43,162 bases of DNA, from NCBI RefSeq assembly GCF_043951865.1, contig NZ_JBINJF010000033.1:1-43162 (forward strand). Reading direction: 5' to 3'. The stretch's first letter is position 1. Each line of letters begins with the position of its first letter. Shown here piece after piece: positions 23,656 through 33,107 of this stretch. Under the pieces are notes generated by a model. It saw nothing but the letters and a program-made list of their open reading frames with translations. It did no database searches and was not told the DNA's origin. The position numbers and the translations under genes are program-made. The DNA comes from JAMQKA01 sp043951865 (lineage in GTDB: Bacteria > Bacteroidota > Rhodothermia > Balneolales > Balneolaceae).

Positions 23656-25203
23656 TCATCTTGATTGTTGATCTTTTGTCGTAGTGCTGTCAACTGTAGC
23701 CTGCCCCCATCCAGTATCGATATATAACTCTGTGAGCTTCTCCTGTAACTTATTCACGCCTTCATCCGTCACGTTGGTTTGCCAAATATAGAGAGCGGTT
23801 AAACTTTTATTTTTTTGCAACTGTTGCAACCCCTCATCACTCACATCCGTTTGGTAGGCATTCAGGTATTCTAAATGCTCCAGTGAACTGACTATTGCCA
23901 TTGCACTGTCCGCGATAGAAGTTTGCTCCAGGTTAAGTCTTGTAAGGTTGGTAAATTCCGCTAGATGCGAGAGTCCCTGGTCACTTACTTTGGTATTGGC
24001 CAGATCCAGCCAGGTGATCTGCTCAGAAATTGGGGTTAGTTTTTGCAGATTAACGCTGTCTTCAGTCGATGGATATTTTACCTGTAAGAAATTGGTTTCC
24101 TGTGCGATCGGGGAAATCTTAATCCCTTGACTTTTTAAGTTGTTGATAACCGATGTATCCGCTTTGGGCACCTCGGTTTTGGCCAGGAAACTGGTGCCCT
24201 CCACCGTCAGCTTATTCAAGGCTTCCGAGATATCTTCCGGCACCTGCATCTCGGATATGGTCAGATCCATCGGGGCTCCCTGGTCAATCCACCAGGTAAT
24301 TAGATCCACCTGGTCCCCCGTAAGCTGCATTTTCCCTTCCGGCGGCATATGATCATCATCGGCCTCGGGAAGCAGCAGGCGGTGGACCAGGTCACTGCTG
24401 TCGGCACTTCCTGCTTTTAACGGTGGACCACTTTCTCCGCCTTCCATCATATTCTCATACGTGGTAAGCAGCAGCTCTCCTTTTTTCTTTTCAGGATTGT
24501 GGCAGCTTACGCAGCGAGTATCCAGGATTGGGTGTATGACATCCTGAAAAACTCTCGCTGAATCAATATTTTCAATTTTCGGTATTCCTCTATCTTCTTT
24601 GGGCGGTAATCCCGCAAATGGCCGAAGAGGCTCCGGCATATATTGGACCAGATAATCAGATCCGTGGGTTAATGAGCCACCGTAATGGCCCGCACTCACA
24701 AGGCAAAGGACCATCGCCGCAAGCACGCCCGTATAGACTTTCTTTAATTTTGGATTTTCGTAGTACCACTGGCGCAGCACAAAAGCGGCCAACGAGAGCA
24801 GGGCCACTGCTATCCCAAGCCACATGTGGATAGATAGTACCCCTTCTCCATATCCACCGTCCATGGAAAGAAGATAACCTGTACCAGCCGCACCGACCGC
24901 GCTGAGTCCGCCCAAAAACAGGGAAAAAGAAACCGCGTTCCCAAGATCCTTGTATCGCTCAAATCGCCCGAACAACTCCAGCAAAAATGCCAGCAGCAGG
25001 AAGCCAATCGGAAGATGTACCAACAGGGGATGAAAACGCCCGATAAACAACACTAGATCAGAGGGACTACCAGCAGCAGCGGACTGCAAGGCTACCGCAA
25101 CTGCAGATTCAATAGCCACGCCATGGGCAACGACCTCTGCCAAGGCCCCTCCGCCCCATAGCATTGTAGTCAATACTAATCCAATACAGGTACTACTCAA
25201 CAT
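23656..25203 (-). CDS. DUF2231 membrane domain - Planctomycete-type cytochrome c - leucine-rich repeat protein
   Basis: 515 residues with three parts. Residues 1-30 are a signal or first helix. About 45-185 is a four-helix DUF2231-like membrane domain (RFHPLLVHLPIGFLLLAFLLELFG; SIHMWLGIAVALLSL). About 215-315 is a PSCyt1-type cytochrome with CVSCH at 231-235 and the partner motif DDHMPPEGKMQL, whose Met is the probable axial ligand. About 370-500 is a run of cysteine-free leucine-rich repeats (LDLANTKVSDQGLSHLAEFTNLTRLNLEQTSIAD). It probably passes electrons at the inner membrane. It is the last gene of the cytochrome/DUF1501/DUF1553 group, on the same strand after a 290-bp gap. Confidence 0.85.
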   Translation of the reverse strand: MLSSTCIGLVLTTMLWGGGALAEVVAHGVAIESAVAVALQSAAAGSPSDLVLFIGRFHPLLVHLPIGFLLLAFLLELFGRFERYKDLGNAVSFSLFLGGLSAVGAAGTGYLLSMDGGYGEGVLSIHMWLGIAVALLSLAAFVLRQWYYENPKLKKVYTGVLAAMVLCLVSAGHYGGSLTHGSDYLVQYMPEPLRPFAGLPPKEDRGIPKIENIDSARVFQDVIHPILDTRCVSCHNPEKKKGELLLTTYENMMEGGESGPPLKAGSADSSDLVHRLLLPEADDDHMPPEGKMQLTGDQVDLITWWIDQGAPMDLTISEMQVPEDISEALNKLTVEGTSFLAKTEVPKADTSVINNLKSQGIKISPIAQETNFLQVKYPSTEDSVNLQKLTPISEQITWLDLANTKVSDQGLSHLAEFTNLTRLNLEQTSIADSAMAIVSSLEHLEYLNAYQTDVSDEGLQQLQKNKSLTALYIWQTNVTDEGVNKLQEKLTELYIDTGWGQATVDSTTTKDQQSR

Positions 25204-25493
25204 ATACGAACTCCAAATTTCTTATTAATCTATTTACTTCTCAAAATATCTTATATCCGCTTACCTATATGTGTGCCACTTCTCAATTACCTATCAGATC
25301 GTTTAACGAAGGGCGGGGTAATGTGAGCAATTGCCATTGAAGATACCGTCAAACTCGTTCCTGCTTGATCGGACAAGATTGTCCGGCGCTCTCTATTGGC
25401 CAAACTGGAGATCAGATACTATTTTATGCTTCACCAGAACCAATTATCTCCTCATTTCGCCGACGACCTAAGCCTGAAATAGATCCAATTTCA
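25204..25493. other. Intergenic region within the cytochrome group
   Basis: 290 bp between the DUF1501 stop and the DUF2231-cytochrome start. A short perfect hairpin, cggaca-agat-tgtccg at 25370-25385, is the only structure seen. It has no T-run, so it is not a strong terminator. The stretch probably holds a separate promoter for the downstream gene. Confidence 0.4.
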
Positions 25494-26957
25494 TCAGGCC
25501 AGGATATCCTCCACCACGTGCCCGTGCACATCAGTCAGGCGGAACCGGCGCCCTTGGTGCTTGTAGATCAACTTCTCATGGTCGATGCCCATCAGGTGCA
25601 GGATCGTGGCTTGTATATCATGAATATGCACCGGATTCTCCACGATGTTGTAGCCAAAATCATCGGTCTTGCCGTATTCGAATCCCGACTTGATCCCGGC
25701 CCCGGCCATCCACATGGTAAAGCAGCGCGGGTGATGATCGCGCCCGTAGGTTTCCTTGGAGAGTTCCCCCTGGCAGTAGGAGGTCCGTCCAAACTCCCCG
25801 CCCCAAACTACCAGCGTCTCGTCGAGCAATCCCCGCTGTTTCAGGTCTTTGATCAACGCTGCCGACGCCTGGTCAATGTCCTTGCACTGCAGGGGCAGCT
25901 GGTCGGGTATCCCATTGTGCTGGTCCCACCCCATGTGGTAGAGCTGGATAAATTTCACATCCCGCTCGGCCAGCCGACGCGCCAGCAGGCAGTTCGCGGC
26001 GTAGGTCCCCGGCTTTTTGGCATCTTCCCCATACATATCGAACACCCAGTCGGGCTCGTCGGACAGGTCCATCGTCTCCGGCACGGAGGTCTGCATGCGA
26101 TAGGCCATCTCGTACTGGCTAATGCGGGAGGTAATCTCAGGGTCCCCAAACCGGTTCAGGTGCAGCTGGTTCAAATCCTTGAGCTTGCTGAGCATGTTGC
26201 GGCGGCTCATCTTGTTTACCCCCGGCGGATTATTCAGGTTCAGCACGGGGTCTTTTCCCGACCGGAATTGGACGCCCTGGTGCAAGGAGGGCAAAAAACC
26301 ATTGCCCCACAATCGCGAGTACAGCGGCTGGTCAAACGGGCGGCCCGAGCCGCGGGAAATAAGCACGCTGAAAGCCGGCAGATTCTCGTTGTCGGAGCCC
26401 AGACCGTAGCTGATCCACGAGCCCATGCTGGGGCGCCCCGCCTGCTGGGAGCCGGTCTGGATGAACGTGATCGCCGGGTCGTGGTTGATGGCATCGGTAT
26501 AGACCGATTTGACAAAACACAACTCATCGACCACCTCGGCGGTATGCGGCATCAGTTCACTGACGTATATGCCGCTGTCGCCATGGCGTTTAAAATCGTA
26601 GTGTGAGCTGGCCAGCGGGAACCCGTCCTGGTTGGCGGTCATCCCGGTCAGCCGCTGGTCTCCGCGCACCGAAGGGGGCAGGTCATCCCCGTGCATCTCG
26701 CGAAGCTTGGGCTTGTAGTCAAACATATCCTGCTGGGAGGGCCCGCCGCTCTGGAAGAGGTAAATGATCCGCTTGGCTTTCGGGATTACGTGGGGAGAAT
26801 CCAGCACTCCATCCAAGCCCTCATCCCCCTTCGATAACATCGACTTGGGCAACAGCGAAGCCAGGGCCGCCGCCCCGAGGCCGAGGCTGGTTTTGGAAAG
26901 GAAATGCCTCCGGTTCATGTTGTTATTCAGCTTGTCAATTTCTTTATCGTTGGACAT
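25494..26957 (-). CDS. DUF1501 protein (sulfatase-like fold) with twin-arginine signal
   Basis: 487 residues. The N-terminus carries NRRHFLSKTSLGLGAAALASLLP, a twin-arginine (RRxFL) export signal, so the protein is exported folded; the internal Met at 14 could be an alternative start. The body matches DUF1501, which shares the alkaline-phosphatase/sulfatase fold: IIYLFQSGGPSQQDMFDYKP, SGIYVSELMPHTAEVVDELCFVKS, GSWISYGLGSDNENLPAF, DETLVVWGGEFGRT, GRDHHPRCFTMWMAGAGIKSGFEYG and IHDIQATILHLMGIDHEKL. No reaction has been firmly shown for the family. It starts 4 bp after the DUF1549/DUF1553 gene ends. The two are the paired hallmark genes of Planctomycete-type modules. Confidence 0.93.
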   Translation of the reverse strand: MSNDKEIDKLNNNMNRRHFLSKTSLGLGAAALASLLPKSMLSKGDEGLDGVLDSPHVIPKAKRIIYLFQSGGPSQQDMFDYKPKLREMHGDDLPPSVRGDQRLTGMTANQDGFPLASSHYDFKRHGDSGIYVSELMPHTAEVVDELCFVKSVYTDAINHDPAITFIQTGSQQAGRPSMGSWISYGLGSDNENLPAFSVLISRGSGRPFDQPLYSRLWGNGFLPSLHQGVQFRSGKDPVLNLNNPPGVNKMSRRNMLSKLKDLNQLHLNRFGDPEITSRISQYEMAYRMQTSVPETMDLSDEPDWVFDMYGEDAKKPGTYAANCLLARRLAERDVKFIQLYHMGWDQHNGIPDQLPLQCKDIDQASAALIKDLKQRGLLDETLVVWGGEFGRTSYCQGELSKETYGRDHHPRCFTMWMAGAGIKSGFEYGKTDDFGYNIVENPVHIHDIQATILHLMGIDHEKLIYKHQGRRFRLTDVHGHVVEDILA

Positions 26958-26961
26958 GGTC

Positions 26962-29900
26962 CTACTCCTTGGTTATCGTTTCATCGAGATTGAGGATGGT
27001 GCTTGCAACAATCGTACGTGCCGCCAGTTCCGGTTTTTCAAGGCTGCCGTCCAGCTGGTATTCGCCTACATTCAGCAGGCTATCGGCCCGGCTGGGCTGG
27101 TGCTGGAACGCCTGCAGCTCCTGGCGATACAGTTCTGACAGCAGTTCCACTTCTTTGCTTTCGGGCGAACGAGAGGTGGCCGCTTTAAACCCAAACGAAA
27201 TCTGGCTTTGCAGGCTGTCTCCGCCCTCTTTCATCATCCGCTCGGCCAGCAGCCGGGAGGCCTCCACGAATTGCGGGTCATTCAGGGTAAACAGCGCCTG
27301 CAGCGGGGTGCTGGTCTTGCCCCGTTCTACCGAGGTGTGACTTCGGCCGGGCGTGTCAAAGGTGGTCATGAAGGGCGGGGGAGAGGTTCGCTTCCAAAAC
27401 GTATACAGGCTTCGGCGGTACAGCGAATCCCCGCGGTCCGGTATGTATTCGGTCAGATGCCGGCCGGAGGTTTTCTCTTTCCACAGGCCTTCCGGCTGGT
27501 AGGGTTTGACGCTCGGGCCGCCCACCTGTTCGACCAGCAGTCCACTGGCCGCCAGGGCGTTATCCCGGATCATCTCCGCGGTCATCCGAAAGCGTGGGCC
27601 ACGGGCCAGGTATGTATTTGAGGGATCCCGGGCCAGTTGCTCCTCAGTCATGATCGCCGATTGCCGGTAGGTCTGGGACATCACAATCCGCTTCTGCATC
27701 GCCTTCACGTCCCACCCGCTCTCGCGGAAGGTGACCGCCAGCCAGTCCAGCAGCCTGGGATGCGAGGGCAGCGAGCCCTGGTTCCCAAAGTCGCCCGGGG
27801 TATCCACAATGCCCTTCCCGAAATACATCTGCCAGTAGCGGTTCACGATCACGCGCGCCGTCAGGGGATTCTCATCGCTTACGAGCCACTGGGCCAATCC
27901 CAACCGATTTTTCGGCAGATCGTCGGGAAAACTCATCACACTTTTAGGCACGTTGGCCTTGACCTTTTCCCCCCGGTTGTCATACAACCCGCGCTTAAGC
28001 ACGTAGGTATCCCGCTTCCTGATGCGTTCGCCCATCACCATGACTTCGCGGAGCGTATCGGTGAGCTGGCTTTTGCGTACCCGCAGCCCCTGCAGCTTAT
28101 CGGCCTTCCGGTTGTACTCGGGGTCGTGGTGGAGCAGGTAGTGATCAAATAATATTTTCCGCTGGTACTCGCTGCGCTTGTTCGGGGCCCGGGCCATCAA
28201 TTCCGGCAGGTCCTGGCTGCCCGATAAGGCCAATATCTCGGCCCGGCTCAGGCGGCGGTCGAAAATCTTCAGCTCATCCAGCTTCAGCCCTGTGTATTCA
28301 ATCTTCTCAAATGAGCTTCGTTCTCCTATCAAAAATGGTTGTGAAGGATACGTTTCCTCTTCCTGCCCAATCACAATATTCTTAAACAGATTGTTTTGAT
28401 GGATGCTGGTTTCCCACCTCTTCCCGTTTACATATACCTGGATGCCCTCAGCTCGACTTGATCCGTCATAGGTGACGCTCAGATGACTCCACTGGTTGAG
28501 GGGCAGCGCCTCCAGGGTTTTGATTTGAATAGCATTATACGGCCATCCGTGCATTAAGCGTACGGAAATTTTATTTTCAAGAAGGGACATGTCGTAGCCC
28601 CGGTAACCGATAAAAATATTCCCGGTTTTCACCAACACCGGGGCCTCTGAGCCGCTGGCCGTATCTGATGGATTGACCCACAGGCTAAAGGAGAACGGAT
28701 CGGTCCGTTCGAAGGATGCAATATCCCCCACATTAATGGAATTGCCTTTTTCAAACTCAAGTGCTCCTCCAAATTTACCGTCCACCTCGGGCAGCTCCCC
28801 TTTCACACGGCCATCCAGGGAATCGCTGGCCAGGTTAGTTACTTTTCCATCGGAGATTCCATTAAAGTCGATATGAGCGACCAGCCCTTCGGTTCCGGGA
28901 TCAAACGGGCCGGGCGACTGCTGGTGGTCTTGCCATTGGGCAAATTCTTCGTTTTTGCTGGACATAAGCTGTGCTACTTTTTGCTCTTGGTCACTAATAG
29001 CGGCATCGAGATACTGGATCTGCTGCTCGGCAGCACTGTCGGGCAACAGAATGGTGGGACCGGAGGCGCCGACATTGGGAATCTGTCCGGCCTCGTTGAT
29101 ATTGTTGAAGAACGCCGAAAACTGGAAATACTCTTTCTGGGAAATGGGATCATATTTGTGGTCGTGGCACCGGGCACACTCCATGGTCAATCCCAAGAAC
29201 GCCGTGGAGGTGGTGCTGGTCCGGTCCACCACATACTCCACGCGGTACTCTTCGCCCACAATGCCGCCCTCCTGGTTTTGCATGTGGACCCGGTTAAACC
29301 CGGTGGCCAGCTTCTGCTCCCGGGTGGCATCCGGCAGCAGGTCCCCCGCAATCTGCCAGGTCGTAAACTGATCGAAGGGCATATTCTGGTTAAATGCATC
29401 AATCACCCAGTCTCTCCACGGCCACATGTGGTTGGGACCGTCATCCTGGTAACCGTGGGTGTCGGCATAACGGGCCACGTCCAGCCACTTGGCGGCCATG
29501 CGTTCCCCGTAGGCCTTGGAGGCCAGCAGGCGGTCCACAACCTTCTCGTAGGCGTCCTCGGAACTATCAGCCACAAATTCGTTTACTTCTTCCACCGTTG
29601 GTGGCAAGCCGGTCAGGTCAAAAGATACCCGGCGAATCAGTTTTTCTTTTGTGGCTTGTGGAGAGGGACTCATACCGTTCTCTTCCATCCTGCTAAGTAC
29701 AAAATAGTCAATCGGATTTTGGGGCCAGTCCTCGTCCTCCACCTCCGGCAGCTCCGGCTTTTCGGGCGGAATAAACGACCAGTGCTTTTTGTACTCGGCA
29801 CCCTGGGCGATCCACTTTTTAAGGATGGCAATCTCCCGGTCACTGATGGTCAAGTTGGACTCGGGCGGGGGCATCCTGAACTCAGGGTCATCCGAAGAAA

Positions 29901-30240
29901 TACGCTTGTAGAGTTCGCTGTGATCGGGCTTGCCGGGGACCACCGCATGGCGGACCTGTTCATCCTCTTCTCCAAGGGCGGCATAGGCCTTTTCCTGGAT
30001 ATGCAGCTGCAGGTCCGCTTTCATGGCCGCCTCATCCGGACCATGGCAGGCAAAACAACGGTCCGAAAGGATCGGCTTTACATCAAAATTAAAATCTATT
30101 TTTTCCGGTATTGGCTCCCCTTTTCCCGCATACTCATCACCAGAACTGCAACCGGTAGCCATCATTAACATGATCAAAAGAAAAGCTCCGCCCGCAATAT
30201 TACTTTGCTTCCCTGCCAGAACTAATAATCGGCCCATCAC
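26962..30240 (-). CDS. Planctomycete-type cytochrome c / DUF1549 / LamG / DUF1553 lipoprotein
   Basis: 1092 residues. Lipobox MMATGC puts the lipid on C31. PSCyt1 cytochrome: CFACH at 62-66, with DPEFRMPPPESNLT supplying the probable Met ligand. DUF1549 (PSCyt2) spans about 150-360 (NPIDYFVLSRMEENGMSPSPQATKEKLIRRVSFDLTGLPPT) and carries a second haem motif, CARCHDHKYDPIS. A concanavalin/LamG domain spans about 450-640 (GLVAHIDFNGISDGKVTNLA; LNQWSHLSVTYDG), probably carbohydrate-binding. DUF1553 (PSD1) spans about 790-1080 (NRLGLAQWLVSDENPLTARVIVNRYWQMYFGKGIVDTPGDFG). It likely couples polysaccharide binding to oxidation at the envelope. First gene of the module; the promoter should lie in 30241-30500. 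Confidence 0.93.
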   Translation of the reverse strand: MMGRLLVLAGKQSNIAGGAFLLIMLMMATGCSSGDEYAGKGEPIPEKIDFNFDVKPILSDRCFACHGPDEAAMKADLQLHIQEKAYAALGEEDEQVRHAVVPGKPDHSELYKRISSDDPEFRMPPPESNLTISDREIAILKKWIAQGAEYKKHWSFIPPEKPELPEVEDEDWPQNPIDYFVLSRMEENGMSPSPQATKEKLIRRVSFDLTGLPPTVEEVNEFVADSSEDAYEKVVDRLLASKAYGERMAAKWLDVARYADTHGYQDDGPNHMWPWRDWVIDAFNQNMPFDQFTTWQIAGDLLPDATREQKLATGFNRVHMQNQEGGIVGEEYRVEYVVDRTSTTSTAFLGLTMECARCHDHKYDPISQKEYFQFSAFFNNINEAGQIPNVGASGPTILLPDSAAEQQIQYLDAAISDQEQKVAQLMSSKNEEFAQWQDHQQSPGPFDPGTEGLVAHIDFNGISDGKVTNLASDSLDGRVKGELPEVDGKFGGALEFEKGNSINVGDIASFERTDPFSFSLWVNPSDTASGSEAPVLVKTGNIFIGYRGYDMSLLENKISVRLMHGWPYNAIQIKTLEALPLNQWSHLSVTYDGSSRAEGIQVYVNGKRWETSIHQNNLFKNIVIGQEEETYPSQPFLIGERSSFEKIEYTGLKLDELKIFDRRLSRAEILALSGSQDLPELMARAPNKRSEYQRKILFDHYLLHHDPEYNRKADKLQGLRVRKSQLTDTLREVMVMGERIRKRDTYVLKRGLYDNRGEKVKANVPKSVMSFPDDLPKNRLGLAQWLVSDENPLTARVIVNRYWQMYFGKGIVDTPGDFGNQGSLPSHPRLLDWLAVTFRESGWDVKAMQKRIVMSQTYRQSAIMTEEQLARDPSNTYLARGPRFRMTAEMIRDNALAASGLLVEQVGGPSVKPYQPEGLWKEKTSGRHLTEYIPDRGDSLYRRSLYTFWKRTSPPPFMTTFDTPGRSHTSVERGKTSTPLQALFTLNDPQFVEASRLLAERMMKEGGDSLQSQISFGFKAATSRSPESKEVELLSELYRQELQAFQHQPSRADSLLNVGEYQLDGSLEKPELAARTIVASTILNLDETITKE

Positions 30241-30583
30241 CTTTTATTTATGTATATCTTAGAATTTCGGTCTAGAGAGTTCTTCTAATCCTTGTGTCCC
30301 ACTTCTTTTAATCCCAATCCCATATCTATCAACTCATTTTTATCCCAATATATCAGCGGAAGAATAGTACCCTCTCTGTTTTCCCTATAATTAATATAAT
30401 ATTAAGATAAAAACCGTTACCAAGATAGTAGAATATACAGACATGCAATGTTTATATGTTCAAACATAATAATCATGAAAATAACTGTCACCTGCAACAA
30501 GATTTACAGCAGGGACTGTTAACACGGGATTGCAACAGAAATCGGAATCTTCCGACCAAGCGTATTGGTGGTACCTATCCAGG

Positions 30584-30603
30584 CCCCTCTTCAAGAAGAG
30601 GGG
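30584..30603. repeat. Perfect 9-bp inverted repeat with 2-nt loop
   Basis: cccctcttc-aa-gaagagggg is flanked by no T-run on either strand. It lies 25 bp beyond the efflux-operon terminator and may be a second, factor-dependent stop, an RNA-stability hairpin or a protein-binding site. Confidence 0.5.
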
Positions 30604-30627
30604 TATAGCAAAATTGAATTTCTGCCT

Positions 30628-30662
30628 AAAAAATAAAACTTGCTTTTATTCCCGGTAAAAGC
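30628..30662 (-). terminator. Terminator of the efflux operon
   Basis: The minus strand reads gcttttaccgggaataaaagc, an 8-bp stem (30642-30662), followed by aagttttatttttt. The T-rich tract after the stem and its position 66 bp beyond the last permease stop support a rho-independent terminator. Confidence 0.65.
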
Positions 30663-30727
30663 GATTAAATTTCTGTTATCTATTTCTTGTCATAGTCATT
30701 GTTGCAGGGCCCACGCTTTGGCATTCA

Positions 30728-31855
30728 CTATACCGTTCGTTTCCGGTAGCTTATGATCGCGACCGGCAGCAGAACAACGGCCATCAGGGTAATGCCCCAC
30801 ACCATATCCTGTATATCGCCCCAGCCCGATCCTTTAAGCAGTACCATCCGCATGATCTTGCCAAAGTAGGCGAGCGGGTTGACTACTGTCAGCTGCTGCG
30901 CCCACTGCGGCATGCTTTCGATGGGAGTGAATATACCGCCCATCAGCATAAAGATCATTACGCAGAAAAAATTGATAAACATCGCCTGCTGCTGGGTGTT
31001 GGAGGCCGAGGAGATCAACAGGCCCAATCCCTGGATCGCCAGCAGGTAGATGGCCGCCGTGCCATAGATCAACAGCACATTGCCGCGAAACGGGATCTCA
31101 AACCACAGATAAGAGACAAGCAGGCCCACGGTCAGCACCAGCATCGCCAATATCCAGGTGGGAACCAGCTTGCCGGCAATAAACTGGTACTTTTTGATCG
31201 GCGTCACATTGATCTGTTCGATGGTGCCGATCTCCCGCTCCCGCACAATATTCAGCACCGAAAGCAGCAGGCATATCAGCGTCACCAGAATCGTGATAAT
31301 GCCCGGCACCATGTACATGATGTAGTCGAGCGTGCTGTTGTACCAGTTGGAGGTGCTGATATTGAATCCAGCGCGCTTGACAGTTCCACCGATCGAGACC
31401 GTCTGGATTTCGGAGCTTACATTCTGCCCAAAACCACGCAAAATGGCCTGACTATAGCTCTGGATAAGGCCAGCCGTATTTCCATCCACCGCACTGATAA
31501 TAAATTGCACGGCGGGCACCTGGCCGGAGCGCACATCTTTCTCAAAATCGCTGGGTATCACCATTACCATCTTGGCTCGGTTTCGCAGGATATCGTCGAT
31601 TCCCTGCTCGTCACTGAAGCTCTGCCCCACCTTCGTAAAATAGCCGGTCGACTCAAACGTGTTGGCCAGCCGTGTCGAAAGGGTGCTCTGGTCGTGATCC
31701 ACCAAGTGGAACTCCGCATCCTTTAGCTCAAAGGTAGCCGCATAGGCCAGCACCACCAGCTGAATAATCGGAACCGCAAACAGGATAAAAAGCATCGCTT
31801 TATCCCGCAGTATCTGTAAAAACTCTTTTTGTACCAGGTAGAATATGGTTCTCAT
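30728..31855 (-). CDS. ABC-2 type permease, second of the pair (YbhR-like)
   Basis: 375 residues. An N-terminal helix at about 20-40 (DKAMLFILFAVPIIQLVVLAYAATFEL) is followed by a large extracytoplasmic loop of about 130 residues, then five helices (WYNSTLDYIMYMVPGIITILVTLICLLLSVLNIVREREIGTIEQINVTPI, typical of ABC2_membrane_3, and LMGGIFTPIESMPQWAQQL). The EREIGTIEQ coupling helix contacts the ATPase. Sibling of the gene at 31941; together they form the membrane pore of a YbhFSR-like exporter. The 85-bp gap between the two contains an inverted repeat. Confidence 0.92.
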   Translation of the reverse strand: MRTIFYLVQKEFLQILRDKAMLFILFAVPIIQLVVLAYAATFELKDAEFHLVDHDQSTLSTRLANTFESTGYFTKVGQSFSDEQGIDDILRNRAKMVMVIPSDFEKDVRSGQVPAVQFIISAVDGNTAGLIQSYSQAILRGFGQNVSSEIQTVSIGGTVKRAGFNISTSNWYNSTLDYIMYMVPGIITILVTLICLLLSVLNIVREREIGTIEQINVTPIKKYQFIAGKLVPTWILAMLVLTVGLLVSYLWFEIPFRGNVLLIYGTAAIYLLAIQGLGLLISSASNTQQQAMFINFFCVMIFMLMGGIFTPIESMPQWAQQLTVVNPLAYFGKIMRMVLLKGSGWGDIQDMVWGITLMAVVLLPVAIISYRKRTV

Positions 31856-31898
31856 TGTTTTTTCACTTATTCATCTAATATTGCGTGTATATTTTTAG

Positions 31899-31940
31899 GC
31901 TATCAGTAGTCACCTGTTCTGAAAGCTAGTTGCTGATAGC
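31899..31940. repeat. 8-bp inverted repeat in the gap between the two permease genes
   Basis: gctatcag at 31899-31906 pairs with ctgatagc at 31933-31940, immediately before the stop codon of the upstream permease. The sequence contains the atcagt words also seen in the other gaps of this operon (33051-33107, 33531-33600, 35296-35325). Confidence 0.5.
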
Positions 31941-33047
31941 TTATTCAAGCCGGTCATGGAAATTACGGATCCCTGCAAATACCAACACCACCGTCATAGC
32001 TGCCAAGATGGATATCGGGAACCAGAGGTACTCAAAGCCGGTCCCCATCAGCATGGATCCACGGGCCGTTATCAAATACCACTTGGCGGGTACCACATGA
32101 CTAAACCACTGCAGAACCTGTGGCATACTTTGCACCGGAAAGATGAATCCCGAAAGCAGGAACGTGGGCAGCAACGTACCCATCAGAGAGCCCATCATTG
32201 CCGTGCGCTGGTCTTCCGCCTTCGTAGAAATCAGGACACCAAGTGCAAGGGCTGAAAAGATCAGCAGCAGGGAGACAAACAAGAAAAACAGCACCGACCC
32301 CCGGAACGGTACCCTAAAAACCACCTCTGCCACTACCAGCACGGTTATCACATTTATCACCGAAAGTACCAGGTAGGGAATTACCTTCCCTACAATAATG
32401 TGCTGCGGCTTTAGTGGCGAGACCAGCAAGATTTCCATCGTACCGGTCTCCTTTTCACGTGCGATGGAAACCGAGGTCATCAGTGCCGACACCATCATCA
32501 GGATTACGGCGATCAGGCCCGGTACAAAATAATAGACACTTTTCAGCTGCGGGTTAAACAGCATCCGCACCGTTGGCTGTATGCCGATATTCGCCCCCGA
32601 CACCATCGCATTTTCGGGCCGCCAGCTCTGGACAATAGCCCGGGTGTACTGCTGCACCAGTCCCGCGATGTTGGGCTCGCTTGCATCCGTGATGATCTGC
32701 AGGTCGGCCTGCCCCTCGCGCTGCATTTTTCGTTTGAAATCCTTCTCAAAGACAATCACCTGCTTGATACTCCCGGCCTGGAAGGCGGGATCAATCTGGT
32801 CATTCGACTCAAGATAAGTAGTGATATTGAGCTCGTCGGAGGCCTGGAGCTTCTGTATGAGCTGGCGGGTTATCTCGTCTTTGGAATGGTCCAGGATCGC
32901 GACCTGAGCATCATTCACCTCGTTCCGGACTGCGTAGCCAAAGATCAACAGCAGGGCGATCGGCAACCCGAACAGGATCAACAAAGTGCGGGTATCACGC
33001 AAAATATGCCGGAACTCCTTTATGACAAAACCTTTGAATGAATGCAT
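31941..33047 (-). CDS. ABC-2 type permease, first of the pair (YbhS-like)
   Basis: 368 residues with the ABC2_membrane_3 layout: GFVIKEFRHILRDTRTLLILFGLPIALLLIFGYAV (amphipathic start and TM1), a periplasmic domain to about residue 165, then YYFVPGLIAVILMMVSALMTSVSIAREKETGTMEILLVSPL with the EKETGTMEIL coupling helix, and LLPTFLLSGFIFPVQSMPQVLQWFSHVVPAKWYL. It pairs with the gene at 30728 as a heterodimeric pore. Its start lies 3 bp inside the end of the inverted-repeat segment carrying the four-helix-bundle gene, so in this strain it is 541 bp away from its partner ATPase gene. Confidence 0.92.
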   Translation of the reverse strand: MHSFKGFVIKEFRHILRDTRTLLILFGLPIALLLIFGYAVRNEVNDAQVAILDHSKDEITRQLIQKLQASDELNITTYLESNDQIDPAFQAGSIKQVIVFEKDFKRKMQREGQADLQIITDASEPNIAGLVQQYTRAIVQSWRPENAMVSGANIGIQPTVRMLFNPQLKSVYYFVPGLIAVILMMVSALMTSVSIAREKETGTMEILLVSPLKPQHIIVGKVIPYLVLSVINVITVLVVAEVVFRVPFRGSVLFFLFVSLLLIFSALALGVLISTKAEDQRTAMMGSLMGTLLPTFLLSGFIFPVQSMPQVLQWFSHVVPAKWYLITARGSMLMGTGFEYLWFPISILAAMTVVLVFAGIRNFHDRLE

Positions 33048-33050
33048 AAT

Positions 33051-33067
33051 CAGTTTACAGTGTGTCA
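33051..33067 (+). repeat. Left inverted repeat of the four-helix-bundle segment
   Basis: cagtttacagtgtgtca starts 3 bp from the permease start codon. Its reverse complement, with small changes, is found at 33570-33587. Adjacent bases continue as a stutter of CAGT words (gtgtacagttatcagttaagcag). Confidence 0.65.
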
Positions 33068-33107
33068 GTGTACAGTTATCAGTTAAGCAGAATTTTGATC
33101 TTAATTT

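Larger units (their letters stand above)
30241..30727. other. Regulatory intergenic region between the DUF1553 operon and the efflux operon
   Basis: 487 bp without a gene. It contains a 14-bp inverted repeat, tatgtt-ca-aacata, at 30455-30468 about 215 bp before the DUF1553 start; a 9-bp hairpin at 30584-30603; and the efflux-operon terminator at 30628-30662. The AT-rich part next to 30240 presumably holds the DUF1553 promoter, which I could not define. Confidence 0.5.

Noticed and set aside
25365..26606. 413-codon plus-strand open frame
   Set aside because: It lies wholly antisense to the DUF1501 gene, whose motifs are unmistakable. The frame is an effect of GC-rich codons in the real gene and has no signal or domain.
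28873..30168. 431-codon plus-strand open frame
   Set aside because: Antisense to the cytochrome/DUF1549 region, where haem motifs and conserved blocks confirm the minus strand.
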